From Linnemannia hyalina (lineage: Eukaryota; Mortierellomycota; Mortierellomycetes; Mortierellales; Mortierellaceae), in NCBI GenBank assembly GCA_019671135.1, contig JAHRHY010000028.1, forward strand, positions 62,001 through 126,000: 64,000 nt of DNA, read 5' to 3'. A model generated the notes under the pieces. That model saw only the letters and a program-made list of their open reading frames with translations, was not told where the DNA came from and did not search any database. This document shows positions 40,552 to 52,648 of this stretch, piece by piece. Position 1 is the stretch's first letter. Each line of letters opens with the position of its first letter. A program made the position numbers and the translations under genes.

Positions 40552-43500
40552 ATGGAGCGCGAGAAACCCGATAACCCCTTCGAAGCCATTGGATTCGGAG
40601 ACTATGCCTCATACTTCAAGAACAAAAAAATCAAGCTCCAGCTCCAGCAGGATGAAATGTACGTCTACTTCTGTCTTAGGAACATGAATGCAGCTGACTA
40701 TGTTGTGTTTGTCTAACTACTCGCTTGTTATTATTGGCGGATAGTGCTGCATTGGTGGAGGACGACTTGCCTCAGATCTTTGAGGGTGTCATCGTCTACG
40801 TCAATGGATACACCGACCCGCCTATCCATGGTAATGCGCCTTGGGACTCGCTTATTTCGCCTCTTTATTTCACCAGGCGTATTCTACGAAGCACATATGG
40901 CTAACAAAAACGCTTGTTCTGACTTCAATTATTTAGAAATTCGGAATATGATCGTGCACAGAGGCAAGCAAACCATTGATACGCGGAACAAACTACCATT
41001 GCTATCAACACGGAAAACGCACAATAGAAATTAACCGACTCAACATCCACGTCTTCTTTCTTGTATTATTAGGAGGCGAATTTACCCAATTCCGTAAGTT
41101 GTATCGCTTTGCTGTACACAGAGTACAATTTGATCCGCATTCGCCACGTTGCTGACGCTCATTTGTTTGCATCCGCTGTTCTAGTGTCCAAGAGCAAGAT
41201 AACACATATCATTGCTAGCAACCTGACACAGTCCAAGATGAAAGAGTTTAGGTAAGTCTCATTGACTACACTGTTGCAAAGATAAAGCTTTCCATTATTG
41301 CATTATTGCCTATGTTTGAACTTGTCCTCATCAGTTATCCATTTGATGATACCCAAATAGAAACTACAAGGTGGCGAAGCCAGAGTGGGTCACGGAGAGC
41401 GTCAAGGCAAACAAGCTCCTTCCTTGGCACAACTTCAGCACGATCCGCATACCAGGTTCGCTTACACAGTTTCGATCAGGATCGCAATCGACCAAATCAA
41501 GACCAATGACCCCATCGACATCAGGAAGAAGTTCACACACGGCGAAACCGACGGAAGGATTGAACCCATACCAGACGCAGGCAGAACCCAATGTCGACAT
41601 GGTCAATAACGATACACAACATACATCACGCCAGACGAATGTACCCAATGCTTTCGAAGTGTCATCAGCCGGCAACATAGTTGCGGAGGACAGTATCGAA
41701 ATTGACGACGCACAGGCCATGCATGATACCCCGGAGGTAGAGATTGAAGCCGCATTGCAGGACATGAATGGAGATGACTCCTTTTTCGAGGGACTAGATC
41801 TGGATCAACTTGATTACCAGCTTACACCACCAACTCATGCGCCACCCGCTGAACAACAACCACCAGCTACTGTCACACCTCCAGAATGGGACTCTTTGCC
41901 ATTTACACAAGTCCCTATCGATTTCCCAACAGAGTCGCCACCTCAGCCACAACTATCACAACCAGTGGATCCTCCACCGATACCGACACCAGTATATAAG
42001 CCACTCGCCTTCAACCCTTACACCCGAGCAGGATTACCAGGCATGATGCCAGTTCCAGAATCGGATATCACGATCAAGACGACGGAAATCGTGGGATCAC
42101 AGGCCGATATCGATCCGCAGGATAATCGCCATCCAACAGTCATCGAACTCTCAGTGCCCTGGAACCGCCAGAATTGCTCCATCCAACCAGGATTCGTTGA
42201 AAAGTTTTACCAGTCTTCTCGTCTGCATTACTTGTCGACATGGAAGGCCAAGCTGAGAGACGTTACGACCAAACTCCAAAAGGATCGACCTCCCATCGTC
42301 ACCAAAAGCGTCCACAAGACCATCATGTAAGCAAACCTTCAAGATGCACGTCGACGCGTAAAGACTACATGTTTGGTGCATTTATTTACAGACATAATTT
42401 TCAATCGGTTGTAATCAACATAGGCACATCGATTTTGATTGCTTTTTCGCGTCGGTGGCGACGAGGGGAAAGCCAGAGTTGCAAGTCAAGCCGATCGCCG
42501 TTGCTCATGGAACGGGGGGGTCGACCTCCAACAGTGAGATCGCGTCCTGCAACTACTTGGCGCGTGATTTCGGAGTCAAGAACGGGATGCAGTTGCTCAA
42601 GGCAAGGACACTCTGTCCGGATTTGGTGGTGGTGCCGTACGAGTTTCAGCAGTACGAGGATATTTCGATCGAGTTTTACAAGATCCTCCTGGGATATGCA
42701 GATGAGCTGCAGGCAGTGTCGGTGGACGAGGCCCTTGTTGACATTAGCTCGAAGTGTCTTCCGACCTGGGGTGCAGGGCCGAATGGCAGTCAGTTCAGTG
42801 TCTCGGGAGCTCAGAACACAGATCCATCCCGTATGAGCCCTGTTGCATTTGCTCTCAAGGTGCGAGAGGAGATTTTTCTCGCGACGGGCTGTCATGCGAG
42901 TGTTGGAATCGGCCCCAACATCCTTCTAGCGAAATTGTCGACCAAGAGGGCCAAACCACATGGACAGTACATTTGGCCTAGTCCACCAGGTTCGAGTAGG
43001 ACGCTTGAGGAATTACAAGGAGCTGTGCCGGATCTCATTGAGCAATCGGAGGAGGACCCAAGCCCACCTGGCTCGGCCAACATGTCGTACACCCAGTCCT
43101 ATGAAGCTCCGCCTATTGTTCGCAAATCGGTCATCCGCAAGGATCCCGTAGTCAATGACCTTCCAGGAGTCGGATACAAGATCTCGCAAGAACTTCTTGA
43201 GCGACTCAATGTGAGAACACTTCACCAGCTACAACAAGTCGCGAGGGAACAGTTGCAAGTCATCTGTGGAATGAAGACTGGTGACCTGCTGTACAACTCC
43301 TGTCGTGGTATCGATGAGACGACCATTGCCGCGGATCGGGACAAAGCACGACAGAGTGTCAGCGCCGAGATCTCGTGGGGCGTGAGGTTTGAGAATCACC
43401 AGCAGGTTGATGTATTCATGCGCGATCTGGCTCAGGAAGTGAGCAAGCGTCTCAAGGAGATTGACCGCAAGGGCAAGTCCATCATCATGAAGGTAACTCC

Positions 43501-45631
43501 TGGTGCTTTTTTCTTTTTCCATTTATCGATATCGTCGTGCATATGCTGTATCCACTGACACTTTTCTGCCAACTTATAGATCATGAAGAGAAAGGCATTT
43601 GTGAAGGGCCCATGGAAGCACCTTGGACATGGACCGGTCGACCAGTTTGCTCGAACAGGGCAGCTACCTTTATACACGGATGATCCAGATATAATCGCCA
43701 ACGAGGCGCTTCGTCTCCTGAACTACTTCAGGTTCGACGTCTTGGATCTGCGAGGTACCATCTTGTCTGCGACCATTTGGTTGTTAAACGGAATCTTGAA
43801 ATAACGTGTACTGTTGCTAATTATGTTTATTTGAACGTGCGTATGTAGGCCTTGGAATCCAAGTGCTGAAGTTGAATAATGATGTTGTCAACACGGTGTC
43901 GAAAGCGGCGTTCGCTGTTCCGGAGACTAGGAATCAGACTACGTTGACGTCAGCCATGTTTCAACAAAAATCGACTGCAGTCAACCCACGACCACTCGAC
44001 AACAGTGAACCTCCAACAGTAACTCCCACTCATGAACCACGAGACCCGCCAGTCGAACGACGAGTTGAGCCAGAGAAACCGATCATGGAGATTGATAGTG
44101 GAATATTCAAGGAGTTGCCTAAGGATATCCAGGATGAGCTCTTGCGCGATCACAAGTTGGTTTTCCGAAATGAAGGTACATCGGACGTGAGCGGTGGTAG
44201 GCCCGTGGCGATGGTGGAGGGGGGCACGGTGGTAGAGCAGCAGACAAGCGCGCAGAAACATGAGCTCACGCCCTGGTCGCAACTGGACCCGCGTGCGTTG
44301 ATGGCTTTGTCGACTCCTGTTATGAGGGATGCGTTGAAGGAGTATGCCGAGTTGAAACAGACCACTACGTCTTCGAGGCCTCCGTCGACAACAACTGCGA
44401 CAGAGTCCTCTGGCTTGGAAGTGAATGACCATTTGCTTGGCAATTCTTTTTTACCTTCGCCCTCCAAAGTAGGTCTTGGTTGCGTTAACTCGCACACATG
44501 ATGATGAACATTTTTTTTCGGAACTCGGAACAAACTGAACTGATAATGTAATACTTTTACTAGTTGGATAGGTCAGTGCTACAAGCGTTGCCCCCCGAGA
44601 TTCGCGCCGAGATTGAGCAGGAATATACCCATATCATGGAGAACCATGAACTAATCCGCAAACTGGCTCAAACTGGCGAAAGTGGTGGTGGAGGTGCAAG
44701 AACGAGTACTGGGTTCCAACTGAGGGCACCTACAACGATGGCGATGACGGTTGGTCATGACCATCTTGTTCCGGACCAAGCCACCAGTCGTTCAAAGACT
44801 CCAGGGAGGGGTAAACCAAGAGGTCGACCGCGCGGGTCGCGTGCGAGGGGTCGAGGTCGAGGATTGGTTAACGAATATCCTGAACGAGTGGAGGATTTTC
44901 AAAATGGCGGATCGACCACAGCAACGAATGCTCAGGCACAATTCAAGAAGGCTCCTGCCGCACAACAACCAGAGGAGCCAGAACTGGATGCCGACTTCCT
45001 GGCAGCTCTCCCACAAGACATTCGGGCAGAAGTCGAGGCGGCCCATCGGATCGAGTTGATCAAAAACCGTCGTCGACAGGAGGCAGAACTTGCTGCTCAG
45101 AAGGATGCCGCCTCTGCTGCTACTCGTCAGGGATCTGGTGGGGCGGCAGGTCCTGGATTGAATGAACGGCAAGGTCTTGTGTTGGAGCGACCGACGCTGA
45201 TGGGTAGACGGGAGATTGGAGATTTGAGGGTGTTGTTGACGCAGTGGGTCCAGTCGACTCTTGTTGAGCAGGATCTGAGACAGAGTAGTAGAATGAAAGG
45301 TGGGGCGAAGGAAGGTGGAGATGAACGAGGAGGAGTGGAGATGGTAGTGTTTGATGAGGGGCCAAACCCGGATGATGTACAGTCGTTTGTGGATTTTGTT
45401 GCACGCGTGCTTGTTATGGAGAGGGATTTGGAACGAGTGCGGTTGTTGTTGAGGTATCTCCGGCGACGGATTGAGGATAACGAGCGACAAGTTGAGCAGG
45501 AGGTGAGGGTGAAAGGAGGAAAGCCGGTGGTGGGGGTTGCGATGACTTGGCGACAGGCATTTGACTGGGTGTTGAGTGTTGCGAGGCAGCTTGTTGTTCA
45601 CATTTATGGTGGTTCTTTTGAACTTGATTAG
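40552..45631 (+). CDS. REV1: DNA repair protein REV1 (Y-family polymerase)
   Basis: Ten exons join in phase: 40552-40658, 40745-40830, 40937-40963, 41073-41093, 41185-41251, 41361-42326, 42424-43492, 43580-43754, 43849-44468, 44564-45631 (about 1401 aa). A BRCT domain is at about 37-135 (GVIVYVNGY, MIVHRGGEF, THIIASNLT, KPEWVTESV). The Y-family catalytic core starts at MHIDFDCFFASV (Asp428, Asp430), with SVDEA (Asp526, Glu527) and SCNYLAR. Three ubiquitin-binding-motif-like LP segments follow (ELPKDIQDEL, ALPPEIRAEI, ALPQDIRAEV). The Rev1 C-terminal domain closes the protein. Known role: dCMP transferase and scaffold for translesion synthesis with Pol zeta. Exons 3 and 4 are only 27 and 21 nt, and the intron between them starts with GC. 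Confidence 0.95.
40964..41072 (+). other. GC-AG intron between two micro-exons of REV1
   Basis: The donor is GCAAGC, directly after AGAG, and the acceptor is ATTAG. Only this junction gives the BRCT motif HRGGEF in frame. The flanking exons are 27 and 21 nt. Confidence 0.75.
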
Positions 45632-45650
45632 GATTGGCGTGCACTGTACA

Positions 45651-45656
45651 AATAAA
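45651..45656 (+). promoter_or_regulatory. Candidate polyadenylation signal of REV1
   Basis: AATAAA lies about 20 nt after the REV1 stop. The convergent membrane-protein gene ends 91 bp after the REV1 stop, so the two 3' UTRs probably overlap. Confidence 0.45.
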
Positions 45657-45722
45657 AATTTGAAAAGGGTATTGTATTGTAAAGTAGGTAGAGGTGACAG
45701 GACTAAGAAAAGAGAGAGAGTG

Positions 45723-46739
45723 CTAGGCTTGCTCATCGCGAAGTTTGCGGAGCTCCCAGGGCCCCAATCCGAGCAAGACATACAAAATCCCGACGACAAA
45801 AATCGCGTACCCGAATCCGTCCATTAGACTTGTCTGCCACTCAAAGAATCGCCACATTGGGTTCGAGCCTAAGTTCATTGCCAACATTGTGCTTCCAATC
45901 CTATTTTTTTTTTCCGATTTTGGAGGAACGTAATGAAGAAGAGGATGAGAGTTAGTTGGTGCGGCGTTTCTTAGTAACGATGGGTAAACAATTGATAAGT
46001 AGAGAGGAAGGGGGGGAAGGGGCTTACATGACGAAGGAAGCGCCGATGCAAGGGAACGAATAGCCCAACTTGAGTTCATTCCCATACCCTCCTCGCTCAC
46101 CACCCTTCTCGCTATTATTATTCCACCCCTCTGTAGGAGTCAACTCTGATGGCCGGTAGAGCAAGGACCGAGAGGCCGGCCAGTCTTTGAGACATGTTAG
46201 GGGGATCCAGAGAGTTAGGAAGAAGAGGATCAAGTATTGGAAGAAGAGTTGTTCGCGTGGGTCTTTTGTGATCAGTTGGGATGTGGTTTGTGAAGATGAT
46301 GAAGTGCTGGAGCTTGGGGTTGTTGGTTTTGGGGGGTAGATAATCCCATTAACGATGGGTCTGGATGAAGATGAGGAGGGATTGCTTCCGGACTGGAGGG
46401 TGGTTGGTGGAGTTGTCGTTCCTCCCTGTTTTTGGAAAAAAAATGGTTGCGCCTTACGGGTTAGTAGGGAAATTGGATAACGAACGTGCTAACATCAAGG
46501 GTAGTAGAGAAGAGGGTGAAAGCAATATTCAAGAAGTATGAGAAGAAGCATGTATGATCCAAAGGGAAATAATGACCGAAGAAGAAAGGGAGGGAAAGAG
46601 AAACCTGGGATTGGAAGAGGGCGCCGTGGGCGATGGCGGCGATGCATACGACGGTGGACATGATGCAGATGAATGTCGCGAGTGCTCGGAAGAGTATCAG
46701 GGCGAAGGATACCCTTGTCGAGCGCTTTCGTGGGTTCAT
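45723..46739 (-). CDS. Hypothetical multi-pass membrane protein
   Basis: Three exons in phase: 46739-46605, 46425-46028, 45900-45723 (236 aa). A basic start (MNPRKRSTR) leads into a first hydrophobic segment (about 12-40). A Thr/Ser/Pro/Asn-rich loop follows. Next come a second segment (LFFQYLILFFLTLWIPL) and a weaker third around the exon 2/3 junction. The last (GYAIFVVGILYVLLGLG) precedes a short basic-acidic tail, PWELRKLRDEQA. I recognise no family. It is convergent with REV1 and shares its 3' region. Confidence 0.75.
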
Positions 46740-47174
46740 TTTCGTTTTGCAGTTGATGTTTTGTTCTTTGAAGGTTCAAGGTAGAGGGCAGGAAAAAAGG
46801 GAGCGAGTCAATGGTAGATGTATGGGTAGGTGCAAGAAAAAAAGTGTCTACTCCCTTCAGGGAGGCGCGTATTTGTATGCATGCCCTTGCGTGGTAAAGT
46901 TGTGGTTGTGAGCGAGATAAGATATGGTTCTTTGTGGAAAATAGGAACACATGCGTGGTATAAGCACGGCCATCTTTTTGCTTCTTTGTCGATGTTCGTT
47001 AAAGTGGACACACGAAGAGAAAGCAATAAGTGACCAAAGAAGAAGAAAGGAACATGCACTCAATCGCGAGAAATTAGACGCAGCTTGCATACTGATTACA
47101 CCCACCTTTTTCGTTTTTTTATCCATGCTTTATTGCATTTGGAACAAAACTCAAAAAAACCAACAAGCCTTCGT
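46740..47174. other. Intergenic region
   Basis: About 435 bp between the membrane-protein start and the O-methyltransferase stop, both on the minus strand. Nothing specific seen. Confidence 0.55.
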
Positions 47175-48262
47175 CTACTGCCTCTTCTTCATAATCAATG
47201 AGAGACCATCAAAAACCGGCAGAACCACAACATCTACACGGGGATCGTTCCGGACATGCTTGTTGAAGGTATGGATATGATCAGCAAACTTTTGGTAAGC
47301 CTCACTGTTCCTTTCTCCATCACCCGCCATTTTCTTCTTGCCCTTACCCTTTGAAGAGGAGGAAGGGTTACCAGCAGCGGCGTTACGCTGGCGCTCTTCA
47401 GAGTTGAGGACCAGTCCGTTGAAGAGGACATTGTCGGCGAGGATGTATCCTTCGTCGGTCAGCATGTCGTTGTCGAGGATGAAGTTGTAGTAGTTCACAT
47501 AGCCTCCCTTGTCCGCGTCTATTGTTGTTATAAAAGAAAGGAACAAGAAGTTCGTGGTCAACGCTCCTTTTTTTTTTGTGAGGATAAAATGGGACAACGT
47601 GAACAATGTCTAAACTCAATTGAAAGAAGGAGAACCTTACCAAGGAAGACGGCATCAAAGCGGAGGTTGCGCTCGAGAAGCAAGGCCAGACTCGAAAGCC
47701 CATCACCCTCAATAACCTCAATCGTCGTATCTTTCCTTTTTACACTCTCATTCTTAGTCGAAGGACTGTACGCATGCTCCTCAAACAGCTCTCTCGACAG
47801 CTTCGCAGCCTTAGGATCCTTCTCACAAGTATACACAACACCCCCCTTGGGCATCCCATCCGCCATCGCCATCGCACTGTAGCCCATAAAGGTTCCCAAT
47901 TCGAGCACGGATTTGGGTTTCGTAAGACGCATGAGCATCTGTTGGAAATGGCCCTGGAGGGCAGAGACAGTCTTTCTGGCGGTGGTGGGGTAGACTTGGA
48001 GGGAATGGGCGTGGAGACGGTCGAATTTTTCGGGGAGCGGGGTGGATTGGGAGTCGCTGTAGGCGAAGAGACGTTCGATGTGGGCTTGTTCGGAGGTTGG
48101 GGTGGCCGAGGTAGGGTCTTTGCCTGTGAGGGAAGGGTTGAGGGTCTTGTTGAGGGCTGAGACGTGGAAGGCACGGGTTGTTGAGGGAGCCCATGAGGCG
48201 CGAGGGGTGATGTTGACTTCTCTGAGGGAGGAGCGGATCAGGTGATTGTGTCTGTTGAACAT
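47175..48262 (-). CDS. SAM-dependent O-methyltransferase (caffeoyl-CoA/COMT-like)
   Basis: Two exons in phase: 48262-47641 and 47518-47175 (321 aa). The first 40 residues are Arg/Ser-rich and lack acidic residues except one Glu (MFNRHNHLIRSSLREV), compatible with mitochondrial targeting. The SAM-binding motif is SVLELGTFMGYSAMAMADGM. The metal-binding region is VFLDADKGGYVNYYNF, and ILADNVLFNG is the family motif. A Lys/Ser-rich insertion (PSSSSKGKGKKKM) is followed by the usual end, FNKHVRNDPR...VLPVFDGLSLIMKK. Known family role: metal-dependent O-methylation of catechol-type substrates; the substrate here is unknown. In-frame ATGs exist upstream, but that extension is low-complexity. Confidence 0.9.
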
Positions 48263-50305
48263 CGCTGTTTGCTTCTGAATGCCGTTGGTGGTTGTAATGA
48301 GGAAGAAGGGGAGAGGAATGATCAAGAAAGAAAGGGAGGAGAGAGAACGAAGTGGAATGAAAGAAGGAATGTCAACGCAATGCCAAAGGGAAAAGGAAAA
48401 TGCGCGATGGAAGTGTCGGTGTGAGAAAAGAGAGGAAGTTTGGGGCACAAGAAAAATTTCCCTTTGTTGTCTTCTGCACAGCGCTCTCAACCAAAGACTA
48501 TTTGACGAACGGACAAACAAAACGCACACCTTTTTGTGCTATGCATCCATGCAAATAGCTGAGGGAAGAGGCTTGGACTGATCACTAACCACCACCCTTG
48601 CCTTGAACCGAACGAACCAATTTTGCACCTTCTGCACCAAAGAGAGTAACGAAACGAGAGAAACAACAACTGTGGAACGCGTGTTGAGTGGACCGTGGAC
48701 GACTACACAAAAGCAATTACTAAGGCAAGTATTCATAAAAGCACTCCATCCTTTGTTCGCCTTGGGTCAATTGCTGGAAAGCAAGCGTGCCGAAGGCATG
48801 CATGTGGTAAGCAGTGCTAAAAGAGGTCCCCGATGGACCATTGGCGCAAAGATTCCTCAATGATAATGAGGTGAGCAGACTTGAGATTATGCTATCCATA
48901 CCTTTCAACTCCACAATGGCCCAAATACTGTCCCATCTGGATATATACCCCAAAGGTGCAATGTCAAGCTAGGATCCATTTTATTTTGTACACAATGCTT
49001 TGGCAACCGAAGCAGACGTGCTTTTCTCTTTGTGCTTTCTTTTGTTTCTCCCGCATCAGAGTGAGTTAGGGATGTATGGTAGACGCAAGTATAGTTGGAG
49101 GTTCTTGCTCATCAAGTGAGAGGAGAAAGGGTTAGCGTTAAATGAAGAGGAGTGGGAATTGAGTAGGTAGAACAAGATAGAGGAGAAACGAATGCAAGGT
49201 AGTTGTATGAAAGTGGGCCAGGGCAAAGACAAAGCCACGTGCATGAACGCGAAACTGGCGACGCTCCGTAGGCTTAGCCAAGTGTTGCTTCCGTTTTTTC
49301 TTTGTCTGTTCAGAAACGAAGCTCTCATTTTTTTCATTCCCTTGATTCTCGGTATCTAGTCTTTGTATCTTTCTTTTGAGCTGGTTTACTTATTGCATAG
49401 GTGGTAATGCAAAGGTGGTTGAAGTACAGGGGAGGGAATGAATATGCAAGAAGCAATAGAATGAAGAAAGAAATGAGTTGTGCATTAGGTTACAGAATGA
49501 TAAGAGAAAAACGAGTGGCAGCAAAATGAATGGGCCTTATGTCATTGACAAGTCAAGCAGACATTGGTTTATGTGGTTATGAATGATCGTGATGTCAAGT
49601 ACCAAGATAGAGCAGTGGACGACAGGTTGTGTGGGTACAAAGTACCCACAAGATGCACTCGCTTTAACAATTATTCTCACCCTCCTGCAACTGTCTGACC
49701 CACACCCGCGTACTCATTCTTTTTCCCCCCTGGCCAGTGCACTTTGCCTCGTTTGACTGACTGGCTGGCCTTCTCACACCCAACTCGCCGTCTAGTAGAG
49801 TACACATACTCCATAGGTGTCCATGATCTTGTTAAGCGCTTGATGCCAATTTTTGGGTTCCCCAGGCATATGTGGATGTATGGATGTGTAGACACTGTTT
49901 CGTGCTCTGAATCGATTGCCACGAAAAAAGGAAGTAGCGATGCTTGCCTTCTGGAACGTATTGAATTGGTGGCGTCTTGTTGTTGAAGGTTTGCCGTGGA
50001 AAGTACATTTGGGTTTGCATTCAGATCAGGGGTGAGTTATAGAATGAGGGTGGTGGGATGTGCGAGCCATGGACACATGTGTGACTTTTTGCATGTGCTG
50101 CTCTGATGAGAGTGTCGGTAAGGAATGGTCTGCATGCTGCAAGCTGTGGCCTTTGTTCATGAAAAAAATCAACGTGGAGGGCAAGAGGGAATCGAAAAGG
50201 TTCTGAGAGCAGGACAGGCTGGATAAAAGTAGGGAGGCCCAAGAAAATATTCGTTCAACACAAGGGAAGCACACAGAGCAGCAGAGAGCGAAAAGGTTGT
50301 TTTTA
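48263..50305. other. Gene-free intergenic region
   Basis: About 2 kb with no ORF that I recognise. It contains the O-methyltransferase promoter side and a 9-bp inverted repeat near 49630. Confidence 0.55.
49630..49650. repeat. Perfect inverted repeat, 9-bp arms
   Basis: TGTGGGTAC and its complement GTACCCACA are separated by AAA. It could be a dimeric regulator site or chance. Confidence 0.5.
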
Positions 50306-51391
50306 TTACACATAGTTGGTGTCGATCTCAACAGTACCATTGACAACGGGGTTTCCAACATAGTTGGGGTTGACACGCAGGTTCGCCAGATGCACCTCCT
50401 CCGAAATATACTTCTTCCTCCCCGGCCCATCCGCCCCCTGGCCAAACCTGTTATCATACTGTCCACAGTCAGGGTTCGTCTTTGGCAGGTCCTGACGTCT
50501 CCAGCTATACATGTAATTACACGCATACCGGACCGTATTCGGCACGCTCTTCAAGTCATCCGTCTGACGAAGGGCCTCGGTCGACAACCATAGTTCCTCG
50601 ACTCTGAAGCTATATGTGTTGGTATAGTTTAGGTTCTCGACGTTGCCGATGGACAGACACTTGTGCTGGAACCCATTCGTGTCCCGACCACTGTACGCCC
50701 AGGGGTGTCCACATTCGAATGTCATATCTCCAGTCACTGCAATCTTGGCGCTCCCGGGGTGCATGTCTCCGGATCCATACGAGAATCCGACATAGTCGAG
50801 GCAGAGAGCGTCCTTGTTGGCGTGGATCTCGATCTGTCTGTTGACGTATCCCTTGGGCACGCGTTTTGTCACTGTTGATGTCCTCCCGGAGACAAGGCAT
50901 CCTTTGTTATCTGTTGATACCTCCGTACATCCCGAATAGTCGTCGCCCTCGCCATAATAGCACACCCCAAGTGACGATCCTCCCGCATCGATGGTTCTAG
51001 AGACGCCGACGTTGGCACGGACAGATGTGGATCGTGTGGTGATCTTGATGGCTTGGTATGACTGTTGGAGGTTGGAGAGAAGTGGTGAGATCCTGTCGCT
51101 TACACCAAAGTCTACAGTGACGTTGGTGACGATATTGTCGTTTGTGCCAAACTCAAGCGTAGCGTTGGGGGCGAATGTTGTGGGATCAGATAAAGTGGTC
51201 GGTGTCCCCAGGGACAAGACTGTGATGGCGAAAAATACTAGTGTGTTGGTCCAAGCGTCTCTTGGTCCTAACGGGTTAAGAAATATAAAAGAAGTGTTAT
51301 TCTCTGGGCTAGGCATGGACTTACATTCGACATTGTTATGTTTGGGTTTGCAATATCTCTTGCCTGTGCTTGTGAAGAGTGTGCTGACCAT
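50306..51391 (-). CDS. Secreted or membrane-anchored Cys-containing protein
   Basis: Open over 361 codons. A hydrophobic segment at about 48-65 (LVFFAITVLSLG) looks like a signal peptide or anchor. After it come a Thr/Asn-rich part with N-glycosylation-type sites (NATL, NVTV) and a Cys-containing domain with CYYGEG, CTEVS, CLVSG, CLDYVGFSYG, FECGHPW, CLSIGN, YACNYMYSW and DCGQYDN. I recognise no named domain. The start is uncertain: ATG at 51391 leaves 47 residues before the hydrophobic segment, and ATG 25 codons later (MPSPENN) is more signal-like. A 57-nt stretch with GTAAGT and TTAG borders lies between them. Confidence 0.65.
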   Translation of the reverse strand: MVSTLFTSTGKRYCKPKHNNVECKSMPSPENNTSFIFLNPLGPRDAWTNTLVFFAITVLSLGTPTTLSDPTTFAPNATLEFGTNDNIVTNVTVDFGVSDRISPLLSNLQQSYQAIKITTRSTSVRANVGVSRTIDAGGSSLGVCYYGEGDDYSGCTEVSTDNKGCLVSGRTSTVTKRVPKGYVNRQIEIHANKDALCLDYVGFSYGSGDMHPGSAKIAVTGDMTFECGHPWAYSGRDTNGFQHKCLSIGNVENLNYTNTYSFRVEELWLSTEALRQTDDLKSVPNTVRYACNYMYSWRRQDLPKTNPDCGQYDNRFGQGADGPGRKKYISEEVHLANLRVNPNYVGNPVVNGTVEIDTNYV

Positions 51392-51500
51392 GGCTGTATG
51401 TGTGCTGGATATGAGTATGGCTGAGATGAGGGTGTGTTGGGAAATCAGTTGAATGGGAGTGACAAAAAAGAGGCAAGTTTTAGCTGGGGACCCCTGCTTC

Positions 51501-51507
51501 TATTTAA
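51501..51507 (-). promoter_or_regulatory. Candidate TATA-like element
   Basis: TTAAATA on the minus strand about 110 nt upstream of the 51391 start codon. Motif match only. Confidence 0.3.
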
Positions 51508-52648
51508 GGCATCAGGAGGGTGGGGGTCCCTCTTCATGTGAATTCACTCTCGTTGTTCGTGCCATGACCAGATGAAGCAAGAGATGTTGTGTCTAATTGT
51601 TGCCCTGGCTATTGTTGGCGTTGTGTCCCCGTTGTGTTGGGACGAATAGGTTCATTGGACATCCTTCTAGAGTGTGCGGGCTCTGAAACGAAATTAGAAT
51701 CTAGTCAGTACAGTATCTGCTTAAGGGAGGCAACAACTATGGAAAGAAATAAAAACAGAGAGGAGACAGGGGCGTTCACCAATGCTCTTTTCTTTTCTTG
51801 CCGCCTTGGGCACGTACTTGTTAGGTGCTCTTGGTGTGGTTCAAGGACATGTTTCTTCAGGGGGGAAAGAGTGGTCAGAGATGGGTTTTGATCCATCAGA
51901 CATCATACACTGATAGTACCAGTACAGTCTCACGTACATGTCTCACTCTGTTTGAGAGCAATCAATGAATAACCTCCGACTGTCAGTTACTTTATTCTCG
52001 GTGAAGGATGGGCGCATGAGGCATTTCCAGGGTCGTGAACAGATAGGGACGAGGAGCGAAAAAGTCAAGGAGCGGCATGGTATGAATGGGCTCAGAAAGG
52101 ATATGAAAGAAAAGAGAGAGAGTCCACATAAACAAGAGAGACGAGGGGAAAAGGAAGAGGCGGAAAAAGGATGTCTTGTCAAATGCATTTCTCTTTTTTC
52201 TTTTGTTTCCAGTGGTTCGCCTCCCCACTGTTATTATTCTCTTGCCAGTCGGAGCAAATGGACTGGTATGGTTCATAGTCCATGATAATTGGTCAGCTAA
52301 TTCTGCAATTCATATAAAGACGGTGGGGTCAGCCACTAATGCAAGTTGGTACTTGCATCCCACCCTCCTTTACCATTTCATTCCTCCCTTTCCCCTCCTC
52401 ACCGGCAAGCACATCCTGCTCATTTGACGTCCACTACTTCCTCTTCTCTCTTGAACGACCTCCACCTTCTTTGCACACCTGCTCACATTCTCCTACTCAA
52501 CTCAACTCACGATCTCCGTTGGCACCACCACTCTCACGACATTCACGCTCTCTCGATACCTACACTACTCCACGTACCCTCCCACTCAAACCGATCATTT
52601 CCTCTGCCGCCCTCGCACATACATCCAAACAACAACAATACCAAAGCA
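51508..52648. other. Divergent intergenic region
   Basis: About 1.1 kb between the secreted-protein gene (-) and the four-TM gene (+). A TATAAA is at 52313-52318. Pyrimidine-rich, TCTC-like leader sequence precedes the four-TM gene. No gene recognised. Confidence 0.5.
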
